64,000 bases of DNA from Cellulophaga baltica (GTDB lineage Bacteria; Bacteroidota; Bacteroidia; Flavobacteriales; Flavobacteriaceae). Below the pieces are notes generated by a model. It saw only the letters and a program-made list of their open reading frames with translations. It searched no databases and had not been told where the DNA came from. Where the stretch lies: assembly GCF_900102165.1 (NCBI RefSeq), contig NZ_FNBD01000005.1, positions 124,001 to 188,000 on the forward strand. The letters run 5' to 3'. Position 1 is the stretch's first letter. Every line of letters begins with the position of its first letter. The position numbers and the translations under genes are program-made. Of the stretch, positions 26,048-34,012 are shown piece after piece.

Positions 26048-26530
26048 ATGTATTTAAAAGCTTTTTTCTATGTTTGCGCCTTTGTTTTGCTAAATACCAA
26101 TGCTTTTGCGAAAACATATTCTAAAAATTATTACAAAAACGGAATATTGAAATCTGAAGGTTGGGTAGAAAACGGAAAGAAAAACGGCTATTGGAAATTT
26201 TATTATGAAAATGGTCGTCTCTCTGAACAAGGACATTACAAAGAAAATAGCAAAACAGATTACTGGGTTTATTTCACTAAAAATGGACAATTAAAACAAG
26301 AAGGAAACTACAGATACGGTCAAAAATATAAGTGGTGGTTGTTTTATGATAGCAACGGACATATTAATCATAAATGCCAACTTAGTGAAGGAGTCAAAGA
26401 TGGGTATTGTTTAAAATACACCAACCAGAAATTAACTTCGGCAGAAAAGTATAGAAATGGAGAAAAAATTAAAGAGTGGTTTAGCTTTTCTAGTTTTAGA
26501 AGCGAGAATAAACTTTCTGACCTAAGATAA
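26048..26530 (+). CDS. MORN-type (YwqK-like) repeat protein, exported
   Basis: The 160 residues contain a signal peptide (ending in AFAK) and then about five MORN/YwqK repeats with the pattern ENGKKNGYWKFYYENGRL. Proteins of this kind are often labelled 'toxin-antitoxin system YwqK family antitoxin', but no toxin gene is adjacent and the signal peptide argues for an exported scaffold. Its last base is the first base of the next gene's ATG (TAATG overlap), suggesting coupled translation with the glycosyltransferase. Confidence 0.85.
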   Translation: MYLKAFFYVCAFVLLNTNAFAKTYSKNYYKNGILKSEGWVENGKKNGYWKFYYENGRLSEQGHYKENSKTDYWVYFTKNGQLKQEGNYRYGQKYKWWLFYDSNGHINHKCQLSEGVKDGYCLKYTNQKLTSAEKYRNGEKIKEWFSFSSFRSENKLSDLR

Positions 26531-27219
26531 TGAAAGAAATTATAGTAATTATTCCCGCATATAATGAGGCAGATTCCATTGCCCACGTTATAAAAGAAAT
26601 TCCCGGAAATGTCTCTGAAATTATTGTGGTCAATAATAATTCTACGGATAGCACAGCTGAAAATGCTGAAGCCGCTGGCGCTACAGTACTTACAGAAACC
26701 AGAAAAGGATATGGTTATGCTTGCCTAGCAGGACTGGATTATATCGCCAAAACATCTAAAAACCCCTATATCATCGTATTTGTTGATGGTGACTATTCTG
26801 ATTACCCGGAAGAACTCACTAAAATAGTTGCCCCTATACTTCATGATGATATTGATATGGTTATTGGAGCTAGAGATGAGGCGTTACGAGAAGATGGTTC
26901 TATGACACCCCAGCAAATATTTGGAAATTGGTTAGCAACCTTTCTAATGAAACTGTTTTTCAATGCAAGATTTACAGACTTAGGCCCGTTTAGAGCTATC
27001 AAATATGATAAATTACTGGCCTTGAACATGGAGGATGAAACTTATGGCTGGACTGTAGAGATGCAATTGAAGGTTTTAAAGAAGAAATTTACATATACCG
27101 AAGTACCAGTACGTTATAAAAAAAGAATTGGCATATCAAAAGTGTCAGGTACCGTAAAAGGTAGTATATTTGCAGGCATAAAAATCCTAAGTTGGATTTT
27201 TAAATACAGTATAAAATAA
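26530..27219 (+). CDS. GT2 family glycosyltransferase (dolichyl/polyprenyl-phosphate sugar synthase-like)
   Basis: A 229-residue family 2 glycosyltransferase with IIPAYNEADSI, VVNNNSTDST, the FVDGDYSDYP aspartate motif and GARDEALREDG. It lacks strong membrane helices except a weak C-terminal one, and it resembles enzymes that move a hexose onto polyprenyl phosphate. The downstream GT2 and GT87 genes start 1 and 2 bases after each stop, so the three form a tightly coupled set. A lipid-linked sugar made here could supply the GT87 protein, which in this clan uses polyprenyl-phosphate donors. That link is inference. Confidence 0.88.
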   Translation: MKEIIVIIPAYNEADSIAHVIKEIPGNVSEIIVVNNNSTDSTAENAEAAGATVLTETRKGYGYACLAGLDYIAKTSKNPYIIVFVDGDYSDYPEELTKIVAPILHDDIDMVIGARDEALREDGSMTPQQIFGNWLATFLMKLFFNARFTDLGPFRAIKYDKLLALNMEDETYGWTVEMQLKVLKKKFTYTEVPVRYKKRIGISKVSGTVKGSIFAGIKILSWIFKYSIK

Positions 27220-27220
27220 G

Positions 27221-28705
27221 ATGGCATTAACAATTTCCTACATTATCATCGCAATCTATAGTATTGCTCTTGTTTTAATTTTCTTTTATAGTTTGGCGCA
27301 ATTGAACCTGTTGTTCAACTACTTAAGTTATAAGAAAAAAAATGAAACAGCCCCCAAGTACAACCTATTAGACCCCAAAGAAATTCCGTTTGTAACCATT
27401 CAGCTTCCTGTTTATAATGAGGAGTATGTAATGGATCGTTTATTAGAAAATATTGCAAAATTAGAGTACCCATCAAGTAAATTAGAGATTCAAGTTCTTG
27501 ATGATTCTACAGATGAGTCTGTAGAAAAGACTGCTGAACATATTAAAAAATTACAAGAGACTGGCTTAGACATTCAACACATAAGACGTGAGAATAGAAG
27601 TGGTTTTAAAGCAGGTGCTCTTAAAGAAGGATTAACAATTGCAAAAGGTGAATTTATTGCAATTTTTGACGCAGATTTCTTGCCATCAGCAGATTGGCTA
27701 AAAAAGACCATTATCTATTTTAAGGATCAAGAAATAGGAGTAGTGCAAACCCGTTGGGGCCACATTAACAGAGACTATTCTACCTTAACTAGAATACAAG
27801 CTTTTGCATTGGATGCTCACTTTACATTAGAACAAGTAGGAAGAAATGCAAAAGGACACTTTATCAATTTTAATGGTACTGCTGGTATATGGCGTAAAGA
27901 ATGTATTCTTGATGCTGGTAACTGGGAAGGCGATACCTTAACTGAAGATTTAGATCTAAGCTACAGAGCTCAATTAAAGAACTGGAAGTTTAAATATCTT
28001 GAAGATGTTGAAACTCCTGCAGAATTACCTGTTGTTATTAGCGCCGCACGTTCGCAACAATTTAGATGGAACAAGGGTGGTGCAGAGAATTTCAGAAAGA
28101 CAGTTACGAGTGTCGTTTCTTCTAAAAACATCCCTTTTAAAACTAAATTTCACGGGGTAATGCATTTACTTAATAGTTCTATGTTCCTATGCGTATTCAT
28201 AGTAGCCCTATTAAGTATTCCCATGCTTTATATCAAAAACAGCTATGGCCATTTAGGTTGGATTTTTGAAGTTACAAGTTTCTTTATCGTAAGTACTATT
28301 ATCTTATTTGTCTGTTATTGGTTTACCTACAAAAGTATACAAGGCAGTAGTTTTGATAATTTCATTGACTATATAAAACTATTTTTCACCTTCTTCTCTA
28401 TAGCATTAGGTTTCTCTTTACACAATTCTATTGCTGTATTAGAAGGCCATATGGGTAAAAGAAGTGAATTTGTTAGAACGCCTAAGTTTAACTTAGACAA
28501 TATTAAGAACAGTTGGAAAGGAAATAAGTATTTAGCTACCAAACTATCTCCAAACATGATTATAGAAGCGGCATTAATGGTCTACTTCCTATTTGGAATG
28601 TATAGTGCTATTCCATTGAATGATTTTGGATTGTTCCCTTTTCACTTTATGTTATTTTTAGGATTCGGATTCGTATTCTTTAAATCACTCACGGCAAGAG
28701 CATAA
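27221..28705 (+). CDS. Processive GT2 glycosyltransferase, cellulose synthase/CslA-like
   Basis: The 494-residue protein has one N-terminal membrane helix, a cytosolic GT2 domain and four C-terminal helices. The D,D,D,QxxRW set is complete: VLDDSTD near residue 99, FDADF near 150, TEDLD near 245 and QQFRW near 284. The run NGTAGIWR and the GFKAGALKEG stretch are close to plant CslA mannan synthases and related bacterial enzymes. It probably polymerises a beta-1,4-linked hexan such as glucomannan and moves it across the inner membrane. No BcsB-like or c-di-GMP (PilZ) partner is visible. The GH113-like hydrolase in the divergent operon could be its trimming enzyme. Confidence 0.88.
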   Translation: MALTISYIIIAIYSIALVLIFFYSLAQLNLLFNYLSYKKKNETAPKYNLLDPKEIPFVTIQLPVYNEEYVMDRLLENIAKLEYPSSKLEIQVLDDSTDESVEKTAEHIKKLQETGLDIQHIRRENRSGFKAGALKEGLTIAKGEFIAIFDADFLPSADWLKKTIIYFKDQEIGVVQTRWGHINRDYSTLTRIQAFALDAHFTLEQVGRNAKGHFINFNGTAGIWRKECILDAGNWEGDTLTEDLDLSYRAQLKNWKFKYLEDVETPAELPVVISAARSQQFRWNKGGAENFRKTVTSVVSSKNIPFKTKFHGVMHLLNSSMFLCVFIVALLSIPMLYIKNSYGHLGWIFEVTSFFIVSTIILFVCYWFTYKSIQGSSFDNFIDYIKLFFTFFSIALGFSLHNSIAVLEGHMGKRSEFVRTPKFNLDNIKNSWKGNKYLATKLSPNMIIEAALMVYFLFGMYSAIPLNDFGLFPFHFMLFLGFGFVFFKSLTARA

Positions 28706-28707
28706 GA

Positions 28708-30042
28708 ATGAAATCATATTGGAAGCTTCATAAAGTTCCAATGGTAATGATGCTTTTAAGTTGCATCTTATATTACATATTCGCATTTCATTTTGAAAGA
28801 ACCGAATTTACAAAACTAGTAGTCCTTTTTATAGGGCTACTAGTTTTGTGTTTTAAAATAGTACAGTTTGAAAAACTAAACCTAAAATTTATTCTCGTTA
28901 CAGGAATAATTTTTAGAATTATATTCTTAGTAACAATTCCCAACCTATCACAAGACTTTTATCGATTTATATGGGATGGTGAATTGGTGAGTAACTTTAT
29001 TAACCCCTATCTAAACATTCCTAATGATCTTATTCTAGATCCCAATCTAGTAATAGACAACGCCAAGGAACTCCTTACGGGGATGGGAGAGTTAAGTCCT
29101 AAGTTTCACAGTAATTACCCACCCCTAAATCAGCTTATATTCGCAGTTGCAGCACTACTCGGTGGTAAAAGTATTTTAGGCGCTGTAATAGTTATGCGTA
29201 TCCTTATAATCCTTGCAGATATAGGAATTGTCTATTTCGGGAGAAAACTATTGCGCAAGCTGAACAAATCACCACATTTAATCTTCTGGTATTTCTTAAA
29301 TCCGCTTGTAATCATGGAGCTTACAGGAAATCTCCATTTTGAAGGGGTTATGCTATTTTTCTTTGTGTGGTCTCTATACTTATTATCAATGAACAATTGG
29401 AAGCTTGCCGCTGTAGTTTACGCTTGCTCTATAAGTATCAAATTAGTTCCGCTTTTATTTTTACCTCTTTTTTTAACTCATTTTAAGTTTAAAAAAAGTG
29501 TTGCTTTTTACAGTATCGTGGGACTAAGTATCCTAACGTTACTCCTCCCCTTTTACGCCTCAGAATTCATTGCTAATTTTTCTAAGACAGTAGGCTTATG
29601 GTTTTCTAATTTTGAGTTTAATTCAAGCATTTATAATGTTGTTAAAACAATAGGCGTAAATTATTTTGATGCAAAACCTTGGGAATTGATCAAAACTTAC
29701 GGAAAGCTAACGCCTATTATTACTATCTTAACAGTATTAGCCTTTACCTTTTTTAGAAAAAATGATAACCTGAGTACTTTAATAAGCAGTATGCTTTGGA
29801 TACTTACGATATATTACTTCATATCACCAACAGTACACCCTTGGTACATTATCTTTTTAGTAGTACTTACTTGTTTCACCAACTATAGATACGCTTTAGT
29901 ATGGTCTGCCACTGTAATTCTTAGTTATTGGGCTTATTCTGATCCTAATTATGTGGAGCATTTAGGAATTCTCACTATTGAATATCTGCTAGTATTTTCT
30001 TTTATGATTTACGAATTAAGTAAACAACGTAACAAATTGTAA
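28708..30042 (+). CDS. Polytopic membrane mannosyltransferase-like protein (GT87/GT-C fold)
   Basis: A 444-residue protein with some 11-12 hydrophobic segments. The first periplasmic loop carries the acidic motif SQDFYRFIWDGE, with Asp/Glu residues near 95-105 as in GT-C fold transferases (GT87, DUF2029-like). The signature YPPLNQLIF follows. These enzymes transfer mannose or other hexoses from a polyprenyl-phosphate donor on the outer side of the inner membrane. It is the last gene of the redox-glycosyltransferase operon; the arginine leader promoter begins 29 bases downstream. Confidence 0.82.
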   Translation: MKSYWKLHKVPMVMMLLSCILYYIFAFHFERTEFTKLVVLFIGLLVLCFKIVQFEKLNLKFILVTGIIFRIIFLVTIPNLSQDFYRFIWDGELVSNFINPYLNIPNDLILDPNLVIDNAKELLTGMGELSPKFHSNYPPLNQLIFAVAALLGGKSILGAVIVMRILIILADIGIVYFGRKLLRKLNKSPHLIFWYFLNPLVIMELTGNLHFEGVMLFFFVWSLYLLSMNNWKLAAVVYACSISIKLVPLLFLPLFLTHFKFKKSVAFYSIVGLSILTLLLPFYASEFIANFSKTVGLWFSNFEFNSSIYNVVKTIGVNYFDAKPWELIKTYGKLTPIITILTVLAFTFFRKNDNLSTLISSMLWILTIYYFISPTVHPWYIIFLVVLTCFTNYRYALVWSATVILSYWAYSDPNYVEHLGILTIEYLLVFSFMIYELSKQRNKL

Positions 30043-30070
30043 AGTTTTTGTAAAAATTTAAACACTACTG

Positions 30071-30099
30071 TTGATAAGTCGATTTTATTTGTACTTTTG
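30071..30099 (+). promoter_or_regulatory. Consensus promoter of the arginine/proline operon
   Basis: TTG (30071-30073), an 18-base spacer and TACTTTTG (30092-30099) match the flavobacterial pattern TTG-N17-23-TAnnTTTG exactly. Transcription should start about 5-8 bases after the -7 box, that is, within one or two bases of the leader-peptide ATG at 30107. The leader mRNA would then be practically leaderless. Confidence 0.8.
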
Positions 30100-30106
30100 A
30101 CTCATA

Positions 30107-30190
30107 ATGAACAAAAACAATTACATATTCACTACAGACAGATCATTCGCATCTGCCCGTTCATTTACGCCTACACGTCGCCGCCCGTAA
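30107..30190 (+). CDS. Arg/Pro-rich leader peptide of the arginine-proline operon
   Basis: A 27-codon ORF starts directly after the consensus promoter and ends with RSFTPTRRRP before TAA. It has five Arg codons (AGA, CGT, CGT, CGC, CGC), three of them consecutive, and two Pro codons, in a genome whose AT-rich genes rarely have CGC. Leader peptides loaded with the end-product amino acid are the known device for ribosome-mediated attenuation (his, trp, leu, ilv). The operon downstream makes both arginine and proline, so the peptide appears to test charging of both tRNAs. The ORF is too short for routine gene calling, but the codon content and position are hard to explain by chance. Confidence 0.75.
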   Translation: MNKNNYIFTTDRSFASARSFTPTRRRP

Positions 30191-30229
30191 GGGTGCACTA
30201 TAATTATGGAAATAGGTGAGTCCATTTCC
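30182..30229 (+). promoter_or_regulatory. Hairpins following the leader peptide (attenuator candidate)
   Basis: A short stem CGCCC-GTAA-GGGTG (30182-30195, with a GNRA-type tetraloop) contains the leader's stop codon in its loop, so a ribosome finishing or stalling there would open it. A second stem GGAAAT / ATTTCC (30208-30213 with 30224-30229, 10-base loop) follows. Neither has a T tract directly behind it, so classical Rho-independent attenuation is not evident; control of Rho or of translation of the GNAT gene (start 30286) is an alternative. Confidence 0.4.
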
Positions 30230-30285
30230 GCTAAGTCTCAAAACAACATTTCATTAATATTTTTACTCTTAAATCCTAATTGGCA

Positions 30286-30909
30286 ATGGAATTACTAATT
30301 GCTAACGAATCACATTTTAAGTATGCAGAAATTATCTGTGATACGATTGCAGAATCTGCAAAAACTCGTGGTACTGGTATTGCAAAACGCACTCCAGAAT
30401 ATATTCGTAAAAAACTTGAAAACGGTAACGCTGTTATAGCATTAGACGGAACCACATTTGCTGGCTTCTGCTATATTGAAATTTGGGGACATGAAAAATA
30501 TGTCGCTAATTCTGGTCTTATCGTCCATCCAGACTATAGAGATAGAGGTTTAGCTAAGCAAATAAAGCAACGAATCTTTGAACTCTCGGGAGAAAAATTT
30601 CCTGATGCTAAAATTTTTGGTATTACTACCGGATTGGCTGTAATGAAAATTAATTACGAGTTAGGATATAAACCAACCACTTTCTCGGAGCTTACTGATG
30701 ATCCGGAGTTTTGGAAAGGATGCCAAACCTGTAAAAATTTTGATATTCTTACACGTACAGAACGTAAAATGTGTCTATGTACTGCCATGCTTTATGACCC
30801 TAAAGCAATATCAAAAAAGAAAGCTGAAGAAGAGAAAGAAAAATTAAACACAAAAGCTTTTAAGCGATTAAAAAGTATAAAAGAATCCCTTTTCCTAAAA
30901 AAGAAATAA
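30286..30909 (+). CDS. GNAT family N-acetyltransferase, probable glutamate N-acyltransferase of arginine synthesis
   Basis: ATG 30286 is chosen over an upstream TTG (30280). The 207-residue protein has a GNAT domain (about 1-140) with the acetyl-CoA loop VHPDYRDRGLAKQIKQ near residue 82-97. A C-terminal part adds four Cys residues arranged C146-x2-C149 and C163-x-C165, perhaps a metal site. It is the first gene of the operon, one base from argG, and no argA or argJ is otherwise present, so it is the best candidate for making N-acetyl- or N-succinylglutamate. The acyl donor is not determinable from the sequence. Confidence 0.82.
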   Translation: MELLIANESHFKYAEIICDTIAESAKTRGTGIAKRTPEYIRKKLENGNAVIALDGTTFAGFCYIEIWGHEKYVANSGLIVHPDYRDRGLAKQIKQRIFELSGEKFPDAKIFGITTGLAVMKINYELGYKPTTFSELTDDPEFWKGCQTCKNFDILTRTERKMCLCTAMLYDPKAISKKKAEEEKEKLNTKAFKRLKSIKESLFLKKK

Positions 30910-30910
30910 A

Positions 30911-32098
30911 ATGAAAAAATTAGTTTTAGCCTATAGTGGCGGATTAGACACATCATACTGTGCGAAACATTTATCAAAAGACAAAGGATTTGAAGTTCAT
31001 GCCGTGAGTGTAAATACCGGTGGTTTTTCAAAAGAAGAAATAAGTCAGATTGAAAAAAAATCTTTAGAATTAGGGGCTACTTCATACAAATCTATTGATG
31101 CCGTACAGACGTTTTATGATAAAGTAGTAAAGTATTTAATTTTTGGGAATGTCTTAAAAAACAACACCTACCCACTTTCTGTTAGTGCAGAGCGTATTGT
31201 ACAAGCTATTGAAATAGTTAACTACGCCAAAAAGGTTGGAGCCAATTATATTGCTCACGGTAGTACTGGCGCAGGAAATGATCAAGTACGTTTTGATATG
31301 ATCTTTCAGATTATCGCTCCAGAAATAGAAATCATCACCCCTATTAGAGATAATAAATTATCTAGAGAAACTGAAATTGCTTACCTGAAAGAAAACGGAA
31401 TTGATTATCCTTGGGAAAAGGCTAAATACTCTATCAATAGAGGACTTTGGGGAACATCTGTGGGTGGAGAAGAAACACTAAGTTCTAATAAAGCATTACC
31501 GGACAGCGCATACCCTAGTCAACTTCAAGAAAAAGAGCCTGCAGATGTTACACTTACTTTTGAAAAAGGAGAATTAGTAGCTGTAAACGGGATCAAAAAT
31601 ACTCCTGTTGCGAATATAGAAAAACTAGAAGTTATGGCCTCTAAGTATGCTATTGGTAGAGATATCCACGTTGGTGATACCATCATTGGGACAAAAGGTA
31701 GAGTAGGTTTTGAAGCTGCTGCTGCTTTAATCATCATCAAAGCGCATCATTTATTAGAGAAACATACGCTTACAAAATGGCAACAATACCAAAAAGAACA
31801 ACAAGGTAATTTCTATGGCATGTTGTTACATGAAGGTAATTACTTGGATGAAGTAATGCGAAATATTGAAGCTTTCTTAACAGATACTCAAAAAAATGTT
31901 TCTGGTGATGTTTTCCTAAGCTTATATCCGTTCCAATTTAGATTAAACGGAATTTCATCTCAGCATGATTTAATGACGGATGCTTTTGGAAGTTACGGTG
32001 AAGAAAACAAAGGATGGTCTGCTACAGATGCGAAAGGTTTTATAAAAATTCTTTCAAATCCTGGCAGAATATACAATCATGTAAACGGAGAAAAGTAA
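30911..32098 (+). CDS. argG: Argininosuccinate synthase
   Basis: The 395-residue protein joins citrulline and aspartate with ATP to form argininosuccinate in the cytosol. The PP-loop ATP motif LAYSGGLDTSYC lies at residues 4-15, and HGSTGAGNDQVRFD near 117-130 and the YSINRGLWGTSVGGEE block near 176 bind the substrates. It differs from E. coli ArgG in order of some blocks but matches the Bacteroidota type in length. It starts one base after the GNAT stop. Regulation is expected through the Arg/Pro leader peptide upstream. Confidence 0.96.
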   Translation: MKKLVLAYSGGLDTSYCAKHLSKDKGFEVHAVSVNTGGFSKEEISQIEKKSLELGATSYKSIDAVQTFYDKVVKYLIFGNVLKNNTYPLSVSAERIVQAIEIVNYAKKVGANYIAHGSTGAGNDQVRFDMIFQIIAPEIEIITPIRDNKLSRETEIAYLKENGIDYPWEKAKYSINRGLWGTSVGGEETLSSNKALPDSAYPSQLQEKEPADVTLTFEKGELVAVNGIKNTPVANIEKLEVMASKYAIGRDIHVGDTIIGTKGRVGFEAAAALIIIKAHHLLEKHTLTKWQQYQKEQQGNFYGMLLHEGNYLDEVMRNIEAFLTDTQKNVSGDVFLSLYPFQFRLNGISSQHDLMTDAFGSYGEENKGWSATDAKGFIKILSNPGRIYNHVNGEK

Positions 32099-32103
32099 AA
32101 ACG

Positions 32104-33078
32104 ATGATCAAAGCAGGCATAATTGGTGGTTCTGGATATACGGGTGGAGAACTTATTCGTATACTTTTAAACCATCCTGAAGCAGAAATAGATTTTGTAT
32201 ACAGCACTACAAGAGCAGGCAAAGAGATTACCACAGCACATCCTGATTTATTAGGACTTACAGACCTAGCATTTACTGATACTGTAAATCTAAATGTAGC
32301 TGTTGTTTTCTTGTGCTTAGGTCATGGGAATTCTACAAGCTTCTTAAAAGAACATAGTTTTTCTTCAGATACTAAAATTATAGATTTAAGTAATGATTTC
32401 CGCTTACATGCAGATGCTGTATTAGACGGTAAGGAATTTATTTATGGTTTGCCTGAGACCAATAGAGAAAAAATAAAAACAGCTAACTACATTGCAAATC
32501 CGGGATGTTTTGCCACAGCCATTCAATTAGCATTATTACCATTGGCCAAAGCAAATCTATTAGGAGATGAAGTCCATATCAATGCCGTTACTGGAAGTAC
32601 TGGCGCTGGTGTTAGCCCTTCTGGAACTACACATTTTAGCTGGAGAAATAATAATGTGTCTTGGTACAAGCCATTTACGCACCAACATTTGGGAGAAATA
32701 GGCGAAAGTTTAGCTTCTTTTGAAACCCCCGTGGGAGAGTTATTATTTTTACCCACCAGAGGAAACTTTCCTAGAGGCATACTCGCTACCGCGTATACCA
32801 AGTATAACGGTACTTTAGAGGAGGCAATTACCTTGTATAAAGATTTTTATAAAGAAGCCCTGTTTACACAAATCTCAGATCAAGAGATTCACTTAAAGCA
32901 AGTGGTAAACACCAATCAGTGTCATATTCATTTATACAAACACAACAATAGATTATTAATTACTTCTGCAATAGACAACTTATTAAAAGGGGCATCTGGG
33001 CAAGCAGTACAAAATATGAATCTAATGTTTGGCCTAGCAGAAAATAGCGGGCTAAATTTAAAAGCGGCAGCATTCTAG
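32104..33078 (+). CDS. argC: N-acetyl-gamma-glutamyl-phosphate reductase
   Basis: ATG 32104 is the real start (324 residues); the frame is open back to 32014, but that part overlaps argG and is not part of the protein. The NADP-binding GGSGYTGGELIRIL is at the N terminus and the catalytic Cys is in IANPGCFATA near residue 137. It reduces the acylglutamyl phosphate made by ArgB to the semialdehyde. In Bacteroidota with a succinylated pathway, the acyl group may be succinyl. A 103-base non-coding spacer follows before proC. Confidence 0.95.
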   Translation: MIKAGIIGGSGYTGGELIRILLNHPEAEIDFVYSTTRAGKEITTAHPDLLGLTDLAFTDTVNLNVAVVFLCLGHGNSTSFLKEHSFSSDTKIIDLSNDFRLHADAVLDGKEFIYGLPETNREKIKTANYIANPGCFATAIQLALLPLAKANLLGDEVHINAVTGSTGAGVSPSGTTHFSWRNNNVSWYKPFTHQHLGEIGESLASFETPVGELLFLPTRGNFPRGILATAYTKYNGTLEEAITLYKDFYKEALFTQISDQEIHLKQVVNTNQCHIHLYKHNNRLLITSAIDNLLKGASGQAVQNMNLMFGLAENSGLNLKAAAF

Positions 33079-33181
33079 TACCCATCGGCGGTAAGCGTAC
33101 ACCGAAAAAGAAGATGGTCATTTTAGAAGTCATCAAAATAAATTTCCGCCTTAGCGGCAATGAAAATAAAATTTTTTACAA

Positions 33182-33982
33182 ATGAAAATAGCAATTATAG
33201 GAGCAGGAAATTTAGGTCTAGCCATTGCCAAAGGAATTTTAAGTAGCAATGGAGCAACCACCATGTACCTTACCAAAAGAAAAACAGGTAGCATTGAAAA
33301 ATTTGAGAAGTACGGCAATGTTACGGTAACCTCAGACAATAGGGAAGCTGTATTAAATTCTGATATTTTAATTTTTGCTGTTCAGCCCAATCAGTTTGTA
33401 AAAATCCTAGGCGAAATAAAAGATCTATTAACCGAAAAGCATGTGCTTATTTCTACGATTACCGGATTTAGTATTGCTCAAATAGAAGCGGTAGTTGGAG
33501 ATGACCAAAACATCATTAGAAGCATGCCCAATACCGCCATTTCAGTAGGAAAATCTATGACTTGTATTTGCTCTAATGAAAAAGGACAAAAAAGGATTGA
33601 ATTGGCTCTAGCTATTTTTAATAGAATGGGCCATTCGCTAGAAATTCCAGAAACTCAAATGCAGGCGGCAACTGTAATTTGTGCTAGCGGAATTGCCTTT
33701 TGGATGCGTATGATACGTGCTACTACTCAAGGAGCTATACAATTAGGTTTTGACGCTAAAGAAGCTCAAGAGCTAGCCATGCATACCTGTAATGGTGCGG
33801 CAGGCCTGTTAATTGAATCAGGAAGCCATCCAGAGGCGGAAATAGATAGAGTCACAACCCCTCAAGGTTGTACGATTCAAGGATTAAACGAAATGGAACA
33901 TCAAGGATTAAGCTCTTCTTTAATACAAGGAATTGTAGCTTCATACGATAAAATTAGTCGTATTAAAGAAGAAAACAAATAG
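33182..33982 (+). CDS. proC: Pyrroline-5-carboxylate reductase
   Basis: The 266-residue protein has the NAD(P)-binding GAGNLGLAIAKGIL at the N terminus and the P5CR C-terminal signature near residues 215-240 (SHPEAEIDRVTTPQGCTIQGL). It catalyses the last step of proline synthesis. Its presence within the arginine operon, followed by argD, proA and proB, shows that proline and arginine synthesis are expressed together here. Confidence 0.95.
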   Translation: MKIAIIGAGNLGLAIAKGILSSNGATTMYLTKRKTGSIEKFEKYGNVTVTSDNREAVLNSDILIFAVQPNQFVKILGEIKDLLTEKHVLISTITGFSIAQIEAVVGDDQNIIRSMPNTAISVGKSMTCICSNEKGQKRIELALAIFNRMGHSLEIPETQMQAATVICASGIAFWMRMIRATTQGAIQLGFDAKEAQELAMHTCNGAAGLLIESGSHPEAEIDRVTTPQGCTIQGLNEMEHQGLSSSLIQGIVASYDKISRIKEENK

Positions 33983-34012
33983 CCTAATTCGTGTAAAAAT
34001 AAAACGTAAAAA

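Noticed and set aside
26048-26530. YwqK-like protein as a toxin-antitoxin antitoxin
   Set aside because: No toxin gene is adjacent, the protein has a signal peptide, and it is embedded in a redox/glycosyltransferase operon.
30208-30229. Hairpin GGAAAT/ATTTCC as a Rho-independent attenuator
   Set aside because: The stem is only 6 bp and is followed by GCTAAGTC with no T tract.
30206-30298. 30-codon ORF after the leader peptide, overlapping the GNAT start
   Set aside because: It could couple translation to the GNAT gene, but it has no amino-acid bias and its length is within chance for the base composition.
32014-32103. N-terminal extension of argC into argG
   Set aside because: It overlaps the argG coding frame and has no ArgC homology; MIKAGIIGG at 32104 is the family start.
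33079-33181. Possible attenuator or small RNA in the argC-proC spacer
   Set aside because: Only a 4-bp CCGC/GCGG stem and a weak GGCGG/CCGCC pairing are present, with no promoter or T tract.
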